DNA from: Corynebacterium phocae
GTDB lineage: Bacteria; Actinomycetota; Actinomycetes; Mycobacteriales; Mycobacteriaceae
Length of the DNA: 64,000 nt
NCBI RefSeq assembly: GCF_008693075.1
Contig: NZ_VXKJ01000039.1
Coordinates: 1 to 64,000, forward strand
Direction: 5' to 3'
Part shown: piece after piece, positions 38,495 to 47,059 of the stretch
How the letters are laid out: the number at the start of each line of letters is the position of its first letter
Numbering within the stretch: position 1 is the first letter of the stretch
Notes under the pieces: model-generated
Database searches by the model: none
What the model was told of the DNA's origin: nothing
The model's input: the letters and a program-made list of their open reading frames with translations, nothing else
Position numbers and translations under genes: made by a program

Positions 38495-39022
38495 ATGTGG
38501 CTTACCCGCCTCCGTTACTTCATCCGCCGCGTGACCTGCCTGTGGTTGGACTGCCTGGTGGTCTCACCCGTGGTGGCGCTTATCATCTACCTAGTGGCTA
38601 GGGCCGCCGGCACCGGGGATACCGCCGGGCTTAGCTGGGGCCTGGCCGGTGACCAAGTGGGGGCGGCAATCTTTACCGTCGTGGTTTTTGTCTACCGCTG
38701 GGTCTTTGAGGCCACCCGGAACACCTCACTGGGCAAGCTCCTGGGCAACCTCTACGTGGTCAATACCGGCCCACCCACCCGGAACGCTTGGGTGGCCGCC
38801 GCGGTGCGCAACGCCTGGATTTTAGCCATAACTGCGGTCATAGCCTTCGAATACCAGCTTGGGGCCACAGCCCCATGGGGCAGTGGAGCAGACGTGGCGT
38901 CGTGGGAGAACCTCATCCCCGTAGTCCTAGGCGTGTGCATCATCATCTGGGGCAAGCACCCCTTTGACACCTGGGCCCAAGCACGGGTGGACCGGCTGGA
39001 ATTCCCGCCGGCTGGGGTTTAG
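38495..39022 (+). CDS. RDD family membrane protein
   Basis: A 175-residue membrane protein. The RDD-type pattern is present: an Arg/Asp-containing first helix (IRRVTCLWLDCLVVSPVVALIIYLVA), then VFVYRWVFEATRNTSLGKLLGNLYVV (about 67-92, the usual Y/F...TxGKxxxGLRVV region) and two further hydrophobic helices near 105-122 and 145-160. The function is unknown; some RDD proteins are Na+/H+ antiporters. It is divergent from rpsA and convergent with polA, with a GC-rich hairpin-forming GGCCGGGCCCGATCGGGCC tract between the stops. Confidence 0.8.
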   Translation: MWLTRLRYFIRRVTCLWLDCLVVSPVVALIIYLVARAAGTGDTAGLSWGLAGDQVGAAIFTVVVFVYRWVFEATRNTSLGKLLGNLYVVNTGPPTRNAWVAAAVRNAWILAITAVIAFEYQLGATAPWGSGADVASWENLIPVVLGVCIIIWGKHPFDTWAQARVDRLEFPPAGV

Positions 39023-39086
39023 AGCCCGGCTGGCCCCGGCTGGTCCTGGCTGGTTCCGGCCCGGCCGGGCCCGATCGGGCCGGAAG

Positions 39087-41729
39087 CTAGTGCGCGGCGG
39101 CGTCCCAGTTCTCCCCCGCGCCCACGGAGACTTCCAGCGGCACGGTCAGGCTGATAGCGCTGTCCATCTCCTTTTCAATGACTTCACGCACCTGCTCAAG
39201 CTCACCTTTGGCAACTTCCACAACGAGTTCGTCGTGGACCTGCAGCAGCACGCGGGATTTGAAGCCCTCAAGCGCCTTGTCCACGCGGATCATGGCCACC
39301 TTGATGATGTCCGCCGCCGTGCCCTGGATGGGGGCGTTGAGCGCGGCACGCTCGGCGTTTTCGCGGGCCAGGCGCTTGTCGGAGTTAAGCTCCGGGAGGT
39401 AGCGCCGGCGCCCAAAGATGGTGGCCGTGTACACGTCCTTGCGGGCTTTGACCACCACGTCATCAAGGTATTGCTTTACCCCGCCAAAGCGGTCAAAGTA
39501 AGCCTCCATAATCTGCTTGGCCTCCCCGTTGGGGATGCTCAGCTGCTGGGCCAGGCCAAAGGCAGACAGGCCGTAGACCAGGCCGTAGGACATGGCTTTC
39601 ACGCGGCGGCGCAGCTCGGGGGTCACCTCATTTACGGGGACGTTGAAGACTTGTGAGCCCACATAGTTGTGTAGGTCTTCGCCCTCATGGTAGGCCTTGA
39701 TAAGCCCCGGGTCCTCGGACAGGTGCGCCATCACGCGCATTTCAATCTGCGAGTAGTCCGCAGTTAGCAGCGTCTCATATCCCTCACCGACTACGAAGGC
39801 CTCGCGGATCTTGCGGCCGGCTTCGGTGCGTACCGGAATGTTTTGCAGGTTGGGGTCCGTGGAGGACAACCGGCCGGTAGACGCCGCCGTTTGATTAAAC
39901 GTGGTGTGAATGCGGCCATCGGGCTGCACGGTCTTGATCAAACCTTCCAGGGTGCTCTTGAGCTTTTGGTACTCCCGGTGCGCCAGAAGGTGGTCTAGGA
40001 AGGGGTGCGGGTTGGTCACCGCCAGCTGCTCAATTTCCTTGGCCGCTGTGGAATACCCCGTCTTGGTCTTTTTAGTCTTGGGCATATCAAACGTCTCAAA
40101 CAACACCACCTGCAGCTGCTTGGGTGAGTGCAGATTCAGCGAGTTGTCCCCAGCCAAATCACGCGCGGCTTGCTCCTGCTCCTGAACTTTGCCTGCCAGC
40201 ACTTCCAGCTGTTCCTCTAGCCGGTCCATGTCCACCGCGATACCGGTTGATTCCATGCGCGCCAAGACAAGTGCCAGTGGAAGCTCCATGTCCGTGTACA
40301 GCTGCAGGGATTCAATGTCCATCAAGTCTTGGGTTAGGGACAAGGCCAGTTCCATAATGGCGGATGCTTGGTCCACCAGGGTGCAATCGTCCAGCAAAGA
40401 TAGCTGGTCATCGGCAGCACCTAAAGTCTTTTCCAGGTGCCGTTGGTAGATATCCCCCAGCGCGTAGGACCGCTGGCCCGGGCGCAACAGGTACGCGGCC
40501 AACTCCGTGTCATGGGCCACCCCGTTAAGGCCAATCCCCCGGCCCGCCAACATGTGAAACACGGCCTTGGAGCCGTGGAGGAACTTTATCGCGTCGCTTT
40601 CCCACCACGCGGCCAGGGCTTTGTCATCTTCCGCACTAAGCTCCGGAAGCTCGACCTGGATAGCGTTGCCCTCGGAGTCCACGAAGGCCATGGCACTTGC
40701 GTCCCCGCGCCCGGGCTGCCCGTCACCTTGAACATAGACGGCAACCTCTGACTTTCCTTCCAGCCAGCCGGCTAGGGACTCACCAGGCTCAGCGATGTTG
40801 AGCTCCAGTGCCGGAGATGCCGGTTCCGTGTTACTTTCCTGGCCGTCGTGGGGGATCACGGCTAGAACGCGCTCGCGTAGGTTTGGGCCGAATTCCAGCT
40901 CGTCGAACTTAGCGGCCAACGCGGTGACGTCAGCGCCTTTAAGATCCAGGTCCTCCGGGCCTACCTCCAGGTCCATGTCGGTTATCATCTGGGTTAGCTG
41001 GCGGTTCATTTTGACCTGGTCTAGGCGCTCCCGGAAATTTTCTCCCACCACGCCCTTAATTTTGTCCGCGTTGGCTATCAGTTCATCCAAAGAGCCATAC
41101 TGCTTGATCCACTTGGTGGCCGTCTTTTCCCCCACCTTAGGGATCCCGGGGAGGTTATCCGATGGGTCCCCTCGCAGGGCTGCGAAATCAGGGTACTGCT
41201 GCGGGGTGAGCCCGTATTTTTCCTCCACTGCCTCTGGGGTGAAGGTGTGCATGGTAGACACGCCCTTCATGGGGTAGAGAACCGTGGTGGTGTCGTTGAC
41301 CAGCTGCAGGTAGTCCCTGTCCCCCGTGACAAGCACCGTGTCAAAGTCTGTGGCCTGGGTGGCCAAGGTGGCCAAAATGTCGTCCGCCTCAAAGTTCTCC
41401 CGGGACAAGGTGGTAATCCCCAGGGTTTCCAGGACCTCCCGGATGAGCTCTACCTGGCCCTTAAACGGCTCCGGCGCCGCCTCACGCTGCGCCTTGTACT
41501 CCGGGAACATCTCCGTGCGGAAGGTCTTGCGGCCCACATCGAAGGCCACCGCCAGGTACTCCGGGCGCTGCTGCCCCACAATATTGGCCAGCATGGATAA
41601 AAAGCCGTAGACCGCGTTGGTGTGTTGGCCGCCCGTGGTGGAGAAATTCTCCGCCGGAAGCGCGTAGAAGGCGCGGAAGGCCATGGAGTGTCCGTCAATG
41701 AGCATGAGGCGAGGTTTAGTAGTAGTCAC
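39087..41729 (-). CDS. polA: DNA polymerase I
   Basis: Repair and Okazaki-processing polymerase, 880 residues. The N-terminal 5'-3' exonuclease/FEN domain (about 1-295, LMLIDGHSMAFRAFYALP; GDRDYLQLV) is followed by a degenerate 3'-5' exonuclease-like domain (about 320-500), in which the usual DxE motif is replaced by VAVYVQGDGQPG, so proofreading is probably absent as in other actinobacterial PolA. The polymerase domain (about 510-880) has RRxxKxxxYG (motif B, RRRVKAMSYGLVYG), LLTADYSQIEMRV (motif A) and LQVHDELVVEV (motif C). Confidence 0.98.
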   Translation of the reverse strand: MTTTKPRLMLIDGHSMAFRAFYALPAENFSTTGGQHTNAVYGFLSMLANIVGQQRPEYLAVAFDVGRKTFRTEMFPEYKAQREAAPEPFKGQVELIREVLETLGITTLSRENFEADDILATLATQATDFDTVLVTGDRDYLQLVNDTTTVLYPMKGVSTMHTFTPEAVEEKYGLTPQQYPDFAALRGDPSDNLPGIPKVGEKTATKWIKQYGSLDELIANADKIKGVVGENFRERLDQVKMNRQLTQMITDMDLEVGPEDLDLKGADVTALAAKFDELEFGPNLRERVLAVIPHDGQESNTEPASPALELNIAEPGESLAGWLEGKSEVAVYVQGDGQPGRGDASAMAFVDSEGNAIQVELPELSAEDDKALAAWWESDAIKFLHGSKAVFHMLAGRGIGLNGVAHDTELAAYLLRPGQRSYALGDIYQRHLEKTLGAADDQLSLLDDCTLVDQASAIMELALSLTQDLMDIESLQLYTDMELPLALVLARMESTGIAVDMDRLEEQLEVLAGKVQEQEQAARDLAGDNSLNLHSPKQLQVVLFETFDMPKTKKTKTGYSTAAKEIEQLAVTNPHPFLDHLLAHREYQKLKSTLEGLIKTVQPDGRIHTTFNQTAASTGRLSSTDPNLQNIPVRTEAGRKIREAFVVGEGYETLLTADYSQIEMRVMAHLSEDPGLIKAYHEGEDLHNYVGSQVFNVPVNEVTPELRRRVKAMSYGLVYGLSAFGLAQQLSIPNGEAKQIMEAYFDRFGGVKQYLDDVVVKARKDVYTATIFGRRRYLPELNSDKRLARENAERAALNAPIQGTAADIIKVAMIRVDKALEGFKSRVLLQVHDELVVEVAKGELEQVREVIEKEMDSAISLTVPLEVSVGAGENWDAAAH

Positions 41730-41875
41730 AGTCAGCTAGTCTACAAGCCCCATGTAAATGGGGCGATTTCCCTCCGTCGGCCGCCATGCGCTAATATCTT
41801 CCGTGTTACTTCGTTGCGGGGTCCAGATCCTGGGTCGCTTGCAATCCGGGTATCCACAACTAAAAATTAAGCAGC

Positions 41876-41952
41876 GCCTCCGTAGCCCAATTGGCAGAGG
41901 CAACGGATTCAAAACCCGTTCAGTGTGAGTTCGAGTCTCACCGGAGGCACCA
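41876..41952 (+). tRNA. tRNA with CAA (Leu) anticodon and short variable arm
   Basis: The full cloverleaf is visible: acceptor GCCTCCG/CGGAGGC (41876-41882 with 41942-41948), discriminator A, encoded CCA (41950-41952), T-stem GTGAG/CTCAC with TTCGAGT loop, D-loop with GG. The seven-base anticodon loop TTCAAAA gives anticodon CAA, which reads the Leu codon TTG. The variable region is only five bases, whereas Leu tRNAs normally have a long arm, and the last anticodon-stem pair is A-C. The sequence assigns the codon; the amino acid is less certain. Confidence 0.85.
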
Positions 41953-41961
41953 CAACCCAAG

Positions 41962-42003
41962 ACCCTCCACACCGCCCTACCGGCTGTGTGGAGGGTTTTG
42001 TTC
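41962..42003 (+). terminator. Terminator after the tRNA gene
   Basis: An 11-bp perfect stem (41962-41972 with 41986-41996, 13-nt loop) is followed by TTTTGTT on the plus strand, 10 bp after the tRNA. Confidence 0.88.
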
Positions 42004-42183
42004 GTCCTTGTGCAGCTGCGCGGGAAGCCCCGAAACCGAACAGCCGCGACAACAGCGCGGCCCGCACCACGGGATTGGTCACACACCACGGCAACCGCAG
42101 CGGCGCCACCAAACCCGGGAAACTTCGCAACTTTCGCCCGTCGCTGTTTTGTTACGGCGGCCGGCTTGGATACCATCTTCGAA

Positions 42184-42660
42184 ATGAGCGATAGTAACCA
42201 CGTTGACGGTCCTGACTACGAGGCACTGGCTCAGGAAATACTTGGATTCGAGGACGTGACTATCCACGACTGCCTTCCGGAAGGTGAAGGCCTGGTGATG
42301 GTCATTGAATCCAACCTGATTTCTCCACAGTGCCCCCGGTGCGGTGAGCAAGCCGAAGTTATTGACCAGACGGTAGTCGAGCTGGTTGATACGAATCTGG
42401 GTTGCCAGTTTCTAAAGATCCGGTGGTTCCAACACCAACTGGATTGTCAGAACGCCGAATGCGACCAGGCTCCTTGGATCCATCAGGATCCGCGGATTGC
42501 CTCCCCGGGGTGCCCGCTCACCACCCGAGCAGTTGAGTTAGCCAGAGATGATATGCGCAAGTATTCGTTTACCCCCGAGGCAATCGCGTACCGGTTGGGA
42601 TGCGAAGCGGACACGGTCAGACGTGCTCTCGCGCACTTTAGCGACTCCCCTAGCCACTAA
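42184..42660 (+). CDS. ISL3-transposase-like N-terminal protein (truncated or domesticated)
   Basis: A 158-residue protein resembling only the N-terminal part of ISL3 transposases: a zinc-binding segment CPRCG (about 50-54) with a second CxxxxC pair (DCQNAEC, about 92-97), and then a helix-turn-helix-like region near residues 118-150 (FTPEAIAYRLGCEADTVRRAL). The DDE catalytic domain is absent and no inverted repeats were found. It could be a relic or a retained DNA-binding protein. It follows the tRNA by 230 bp and precedes a decayed P-type ATPase. No strong Shine-Dalgarno precedes ATG 42184. Confidence 0.6.
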   Translation: MSDSNHVDGPDYEALAQEILGFEDVTIHDCLPEGEGLVMVIESNLISPQCPRCGEQAEVIDQTVVELVDTNLGCQFLKIRWFQHQLDCQNAECDQAPWIHQDPRIASPGCPLTTRAVELARDDMRKYSFTPEAIAYRLGCEADTVRRALAHFSDSPSH

Positions 42661-42693
42661 TCTTTCCCCGCAGAGCTTCCGGCGGCCGCCACT

Positions 42694-42992
42694 GTGCCCC
42701 GACACGCGGGGATAACGGACTTTCACGCCGGCCTGCTACCTGCGGACGGGTCCACCCGCGTGCGGGGGGCATCCACCAGCGCCCCCACCGCCATGATTGG
42801 CGATGGGATTAATGATGCGCCGGCGCTGGCCACCGTTACCGTGGGCGTTGCCGTGGGCACTGCCCTCGCCGTTATCACGGTGCTGTGCCCCTTGGCCATC
42901 TTTTGGGGTGCTTGGATTGGCACCGGTCGTGGCAATCCACGAACTAACGGAGGTAACCATCATTGCCAACGGTCTGCGCGCTGCCCGGTTGC
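42694..42992 (+). pseudogene. Remnant of a heavy-metal P1B-type ATPase
   Basis: Frame 1 encodes AGITDFHAGLLPADG (the end of the P-domain region) and then AMIGDGINDAPALA, the universal P-type ATPase hinge signature GDGINDAPALA, followed by VGVAVGTA as in VGIAMGTGTD. A frame change then gives LAPVVAIHELTEVTIIANGLR (about 42917-42980 in frame 2), matching the last membrane helix of metal ATPases with its HE...NGLR pattern. Internal parts are missing and the frame is broken, so it is a deletion remnant, not a gene. Confidence 0.85.
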
Positions 42993-43032
42993 CCGTCCTA
43001 CCGCAGCATTTTTCCTGATAGAGTATGCAGCC

Positions 43033-43311
43033 ATGCGCACAAAAATTATTGCTTTGGCCACTGCCGCTTGCGTGGCACTGGCCCCTGTTCCGGCCCTTGC
43101 CCAGGATGGTACCTCCGCTGAGCAAGAGGCTTCCTCCACTGAAGCCCGCCAGGGGTCTTCCTACCTGAAGTGGCTAGATGAAAACGTTGCTACCACCGAC
43201 AACGTCCACACCAACAACTTCCTCAAGCTGCTGGTGGACTTCCTTATCGCCTTTGGCATCTCCATTGTTCTTGGCACCGTGTTTGCCGAGGTTGGCCGTT
43301 TTATCCGCTAG
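43033..43311 (+). CDS. Small exported protein with C-terminal membrane helix
   Basis: A 92-residue protein not recognised by family. It has a clear signal peptide (MRTKIIALATAACVALAPVP, cleaved after ALA, residue 23), a Ser/Glu/Thr-rich stretch, and a C-terminal hydrophobic helix (about 66-87, LLVDFLIAFGISIVLGTVFAEV) ending in RFIR, which would anchor it outside with a short basic end. The start is ATG 43033; frame continuity with the upstream ATPase relic is incidental. A GC hairpin follows at about 43331-43360. Confidence 0.65.
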   Translation: MRTKIIALATAACVALAPVPALAQDGTSAEQEASSTEARQGSSYLKWLDENVATTDNVHTNNFLKLLVDFLIAFGISIVLGTVFAEVGRFIR

Positions 43312-43470
43312 CTATACCTGGATTTAGCCTTGCCCGCCGTGCGCTTTTCGTGCGGCGGGCTTAAGTCCGCCGTGCCGAAGGCCCCTCGCGCGGTTGTGGC
43401 TTCTTTAAAAAGAACCCATTATTTTCCGCCACGCGCCGCGATTTGCATCCCGGCACGCACAATGTTGGAA

Positions 43471-43503
43471 TATAATTCATACGACCGCATAAATTTCATG
43501 CGG
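43471..43503 (+). promoter_or_regulatory. -10 box and leader hairpin before the DUF368 gene
   Basis: A perfect TATAAT (43471-43476, preceded by TGTTGGAA) gives a likely start near 43483. The -35 is not clear. The first leader bases form CCGCAT-AAATTTC-ATGCGG (about 43485-43503), a hairpin about 22 nt before the ATG. Confidence 0.5.
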
Positions 43504-43525
43504 CTTAGTCAAGATTAAGTGAACC

Positions 43526-44341
43526 ATGCATCTATTAACTAACGCCATCCGCGGCGCACTCATCGGAACCGCAGAGCTAGTCCCCGGAATCTCCGGCGGT
43601 ACAGTAGCGCTCATCGTGGGCATCTACGTGCGCGCACTGCGCAACGCAGACAACTTGGTGAAGCTAAAGTTCCGCAACGTGGAGTGGGACTTCCTCATCT
43701 CCTTGGCAGTAGGAATGTTTACCGCCGTGTTCGGTCTTTCCAAGCTGCTCTCCGGCTTTGTGGATTCCCAGTTCTCCGCCTCCCATGCCCTATTTTTTGG
43801 CATGGTCTTTGTCTCCATCATCGTCCCGTTCCTGATGCTTGATGCCAAACAACTCCGGCAGGCGTCAACCTACATCGCATTTCTAACCGCAGCCCTGGCA
43901 GTGTTCTTCCTGACCGGCCTTTCCAACGGCGTGGTCCAGGACCCACCACTGCTGGTGGTATTCTTCGCCGCGTCCATTGCCATCTGCGCACTGGTACTGC
44001 CTGGAATGTCCGGCTCGCTCATATTGCTGACCATGGGCTTGTACCACCCCATCATCCGGGCGGTATCCGAGCGCGATCTCACAGTCCTGCTGGTATTTAT
44101 GGCCGGCGCTCTGTGCGGCCTAATCGCCTTTGTCCGCGTGCTCAACTACCTGCTGGATAACCACCGGGCACCCACCCTGGGCGCCATGGCCGGGTTCATG
44201 CTGGGCTCGTTGCGCGCGCTGTGGCCTTTTGGCGATGAACAAGACGCCTCCCTAGCAGTTATCCTTGGCTGCTTTATCTTTGGCGCAGTCCTGGTTGGCG
44301 CGTTTATCTACGCCGACCGCATTAAGAAAGCTCACACATGA
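43526..44341 (+). CDS. DUF368 membrane protein, candidate polyprenyl-phosphate translocase (PopT-like)
   Basis: A 271-residue polytopic protein with the DUF368 signature at its start (IRGALIGTAELVPGISGGTVALIVGIY, about 8-34) and its inverted counterpart ALVLPGMSGSLILLTMGLYHPII (about 154-176). DUF368 proteins (PopT) recycle the C55 lipid carrier phosphate across the membrane in other bacteria; here the likely cargo is decaprenyl phosphate, used for arabinogalactan and peptidoglycan. Its stop overlaps the next gene's ATG by 4 nt, linking it to an amino-acid ABC importer. Confidence 0.85.
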   Translation: MHLLTNAIRGALIGTAELVPGISGGTVALIVGIYVRALRNADNLVKLKFRNVEWDFLISLAVGMFTAVFGLSKLLSGFVDSQFSASHALFFGMVFVSIIVPFLMLDAKQLRQASTYIAFLTAALAVFFLTGLSNGVVQDPPLLVVFFAASIAICALVLPGMSGSLILLTMGLYHPIIRAVSERDLTVLLVFMAGALCGLIAFVRVLNYLLDNHRAPTLGAMAGFMLGSLRALWPFGDEQDASLAVILGCFIFGAVLVGAFIYADRIKKAHT

Positions 44342-45216
44342 AAAAACTCTCTCTCATAGCTCCCCTGCTCTTAGCCCTCTCACTAAGCGCATGCGTGACC
44401 AACGAAGAGCCTGCCGTGCCTGAAGGCTGGCAGGAAATCAACGTTGACACCGTCCCGGAAATCGCTGCCATGGTTGAGGACACGGACGGAACCTTAACCG
44501 TTGGCACCTCCCCACCCTTTGCCCCGTTTGAGCTCAAAGACTCCGACGGCAACATCGTGGGCGTGGAAATGGACCTTGTCCGGGCCCTATCCCAAGTCAT
44601 GGGCTTGGATTTTAAACCGGTTGAACAGGATTTCTCCCTCATCCTGCCCTCTATTTCCGGCAATCAGGTTGACGCTGGCGCCAGCGGATTCACTGATACG
44701 GAAGAGCGCCGCGAAAACTATGATTTCGTGGACATCCTCTATGCCGGCATTCAGTGGGCCCAAAAACCCGGGGACTCAATTGACCCTGACAATCCTTGCG
44801 GGTTAACCATAGCGGTGCAGCGTACTACGGTCTCAGAAACCGATGACGTGCGCCCCAAGGCGGAGAAATGCCTGGCCGAAGGCAAAGAGCCGATCACGGT
44901 ATTGTCCTTTGATTCTTCCGACAACGCCGCACTTGCTCTGCTGACAACGCGTGCCGATGCCCTCTCTGCAGACTCCCCGGTCACAGCATGGGCGGTCAAC
45001 CGCTCAGGCGGTGAGATGGAGCTTACTGGAGAAATTTTTGACGCCGCTCCCTACGGGATCGCAGTGCCCAAAGACTCTGCACTAGGCCCCGCCACCGCGG
45101 CTGCGCTCCAACACCTCATCGACACCGGCGTCTACGCCCAGATCCTGGCGCAGTGGGGAATTACCGAAGGTCTCGTTGATGAGGCCATGATCAATGAAAG
45201 GCCCATCAATGTCTAG
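44338..45216 (+). CDS. Polar amino-acid ABC transporter substrate-binding lipoprotein
   Basis: A 292-residue lipoprotein (signal MKKLSLIAPLLLALSLSAC, lipobox LSAC, Cys19). The SBP family-3 domain shows LTVGTSPPFAPFELKDSDGNIVGVEMDLVRAL (about 56-87) and VDAGASGFTDTEERRENYDFV (about 112-132), which contact amino-acid substrates. It belongs to a three-gene importer with the permease and ATPase downstream, resembling ArgTUV of C. glutamicum; arginine or another polar amino acid is likely. It overlaps DUF368 by 4 nt and the permease by 8 nt. Confidence 0.92.
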   Translation: MKKLSLIAPLLLALSLSACVTNEEPAVPEGWQEINVDTVPEIAAMVEDTDGTLTVGTSPPFAPFELKDSDGNIVGVEMDLVRALSQVMGLDFKPVEQDFSLILPSISGNQVDAGASGFTDTEERRENYDFVDILYAGIQWAQKPGDSIDPDNPCGLTIAVQRTTVSETDDVRPKAEKCLAEGKEPITVLSFDSSDNAALALLTTRADALSADSPVTAWAVNRSGGEMELTGEIFDAAPYGIAVPKDSALGPATAAALQHLIDTGVYAQILAQWGITEGLVDEAMINERPINV

Positions 45217-46153
45217 TACACCCGTGACTTCACAAACCGCCCCCACCGACCCTCCCGCCAAGATTGAGGCCAAACCGCTACGGCACCCGTGGCGGTGGGT
45301 ATTCGCAGCGGTCCTTCTCGCGTTAACCGCCTGGTTTATTATTGACGCTGCGCAAAACGAGGCTTATGGCTGGTCCACCTACTTCCAATATTTACTTGAC
45401 ACTCGTATTGCCGTGGCTGCGCTCCACACCATTGCCATTACCTTGCTGGCCATGATCCTAGGCGTAATTGGCGGCGTGATTTTAGCCGTACTGCGCTTGT
45501 CCCCGAACCCGGTCCTGCAGTCCATCGCTTGGCTGTTCCTGTGGATCTTCCGCGGCACCCCCATCTACGTCCAGTTGGTGTTCTGGGGTCTGCTCTCCGC
45601 GCTCTACCAATCGATCAACCTCGGGGTTACGGAAATCTCGCTTGAGGGCGTGTTGTCTAACGCCTTTATGCTGGCGGTCCTAGGCCTTGGCCTCAACGAG
45701 GCGGCGTACATGTCTGAGATCGTCCGTTCCGGTATCAACTCCGTTCCGGACGGCCAAAAGGAGGCTTCTAAGGCCCTGGGCATGAACTGGTCTATGACCA
45801 TGCGCCGGACGGTGCTGCCACAGGCCATGCGCATTATCATTCCGCCTACCGGCAATGAGTTCATCTCCCTGCTCAAGACCTCCTCACTGGTGGTTGCTAT
45901 TCCTTACACCCATGAGATCTTTGGCCGTTCTACTGACATTGCCGCCGCGCTGTTTGAACCCATCCCGCTGCTCATGGTCGCTGCCACCTGGTACCTCGTT
46001 ATTACCTCTGCCTTGATGGTTGGCCAGCATTACCTGGAGGCCTACTTTGACCGCGGTGCAACCCGTGAGCTCACCAACCGGCAACTAGCAGCGCTCGCTG
46101 ATGCTGAGGCAACAATTCCTAAAAACGTCAACATCATCCCGGAGGTCAAGTAA
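45209..46153 (+). CDS. Polar amino-acid ABC transporter permease
   Basis: A 314-residue HisM/GlnP-type inner-membrane permease with five or six helices and the EAA cytoplasmic loop EASKALGMNWSMTMRRTVLPQA (about 189-210) that contacts the ATPase. The start is ATG 45209, with AAAGG 7 nt upstream; the in-frame ATG at 45194 lies before that site. Coupled to the SBP gene by an 8-nt overlap and to the ATPase gene, which starts directly after the stop. Confidence 0.94.
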   Translation: MSSTPVTSQTAPTDPPAKIEAKPLRHPWRWVFAAVLLALTAWFIIDAAQNEAYGWSTYFQYLLDTRIAVAALHTIAITLLAMILGVIGGVILAVLRLSPNPVLQSIAWLFLWIFRGTPIYVQLVFWGLLSALYQSINLGVTEISLEGVLSNAFMLAVLGLGLNEAAYMSEIVRSGINSVPDGQKEASKALGMNWSMTMRRTVLPQAMRIIIPPTGNEFISLLKTSSLVVAIPYTHEIFGRSTDIAAALFEPIPLLMVAATWYLVITSALMVGQHYLEAYFDRGATRELTNRQLAALADAEATIPKNVNIIPEVK

Positions 46154-46918
46154 ATGAAGCACCCAATGATCAGAGCTGAAAACGTCCATAAGTCCTTCGG
46201 CCAACTTGAAGTCCTTAAGGGAATCAACATGACGGTGGAACAGGGTGAGGTCGCTTGCCTGCTGGGGCCTTCCGGCTCCGGTAAATCCACTTTCCTGCGT
46301 TGCTGTAATCACCTGGAAACCGTCACTGCCGGCCGGCTCTACATTGATGGGGAGATCATCGGCTACCGCGAACGTGGTGGCACGTTGTACGAAATCTCCG
46401 AAAAGGACGCGGCCAAGCAACGTCAGGACATTGGCATGGTGTTCCAGTCCTTCAACCTCTTTAGCAACCGCACGGTTATGGACAACATCATCGAAGCCCC
46501 CATCCACGTGAAAAAACAATCACCGGCCAAGGCCAAAGAACGCGCCATGGAGTTACTGGAGATGGTGGGGCTAGCTCATAAGGCAGACTCCTACCCCATC
46601 CAACTTTCCGGCGGCCAGCAGCAACGTATTGCTATTGCCCGGGCCGTGGCTATGGATCCCAAGCTCATGTTGTTCGATGAGCCCACCTCCGCCCTTGACC
46701 CGGAACTAGTGGGTGAGGTTCTCCGCGTCATGAAAGATCTAGCCGCCCAGGGCATGACCATGATGGTTGTCACGCACGAAATTGGCTTTGCCCGGGAGGT
46801 CGCGGACACCGTCTATTTCATGGACGGCGGCGTCGTCTTAGAGTCCGGCACCCCCAGCCAGGTCCTGGACAACCCCCAGCACGAAAGAACCCAGTCCTTC
46901 CTGTCCACCCTGCTTTAA
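46154..46918 (+). CDS. Polar amino-acid ABC transporter ATP-binding protein
   Basis: A 254-residue ABC ATPase of the GlnQ/HisP type. Walker [10 protein letters not shown] (about 38-46), Q-loop MVFQSFNLF (about 95-103), signature [14 protein letters not shown] (about 152-165), Walker [15 protein letters not shown], and H-loop VVTHEIGFA are all present. It drives uptake through the permease encoded just upstream. GGAGG lies 8 nt before ATG 46154, within the end of the permease gene. Confidence 0.96.
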   Translation: MKHPMIRAENVHKSFGQLEVLKGINMTVEQGEVACLLGPSGSGKSTFLRCCNHLETVTAGRLYIDGEIIGYRERGGTLYEISEKDAAKQRQDIGMVFQSFNLFSNRTVMDNIIEAPIHVKKQSPAKAKERAMELLEMVGLAHKADSYPIQLSGGQQQRIAIARAVAMDPKLMLFDEPTSALDPELVGEVLRVMKDLAAQGMTMMVVTHEIGFAREVADTVYFMDGGVVLESGTPSQVLDNPQHERTQSFLSTLL

Positions 46919-46980
46919 CCGCAGCGCTCCGCTGAAAGCAGCAGCGCACGCGCTGGCGCGCACAGGCACCCAAGGAAGCA

Positions 46981-47030
46981 GAAAACCGCACCGCGGCTCA
47001 CCTAACGAGCCCGCGGTGCGGTTATCTATA
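46981..47030. terminator. Bidirectional terminator between ABC operon and surface protease
   Basis: A 12-bp perfect stem (46985-46996 with 47011-47022, 14-nt loop) is followed by TTTTC on the minus strand and by TTATCTAT on the plus strand, serving convergent units. Confidence 0.85.
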
Positions 47031-47059
47031 TCTGCTAACCGAGCCTTCGAAACCGCCGC

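Noticed and set aside
39024..39086. GC-rich tract between the RDD gene and polA as a terminator
   Set aside because: It can form strong hairpins but has no T tract in either direction, and the GGCTGG / GGCCGG repeats make folding ambiguous.
42694..43311. Single 205-aa protein joining the ATPase relic and the small secreted protein
   Set aside because: The signal peptide starts at ATG 43033, and the upstream part is a frameshifted ATPase remnant.
43330..43518. 62-aa plus-strand frame before the DUF368 gene
   Set aside because: It covers a hairpin and the probable promoter of the DUF368 gene, with no ribosome-binding site and no family features.
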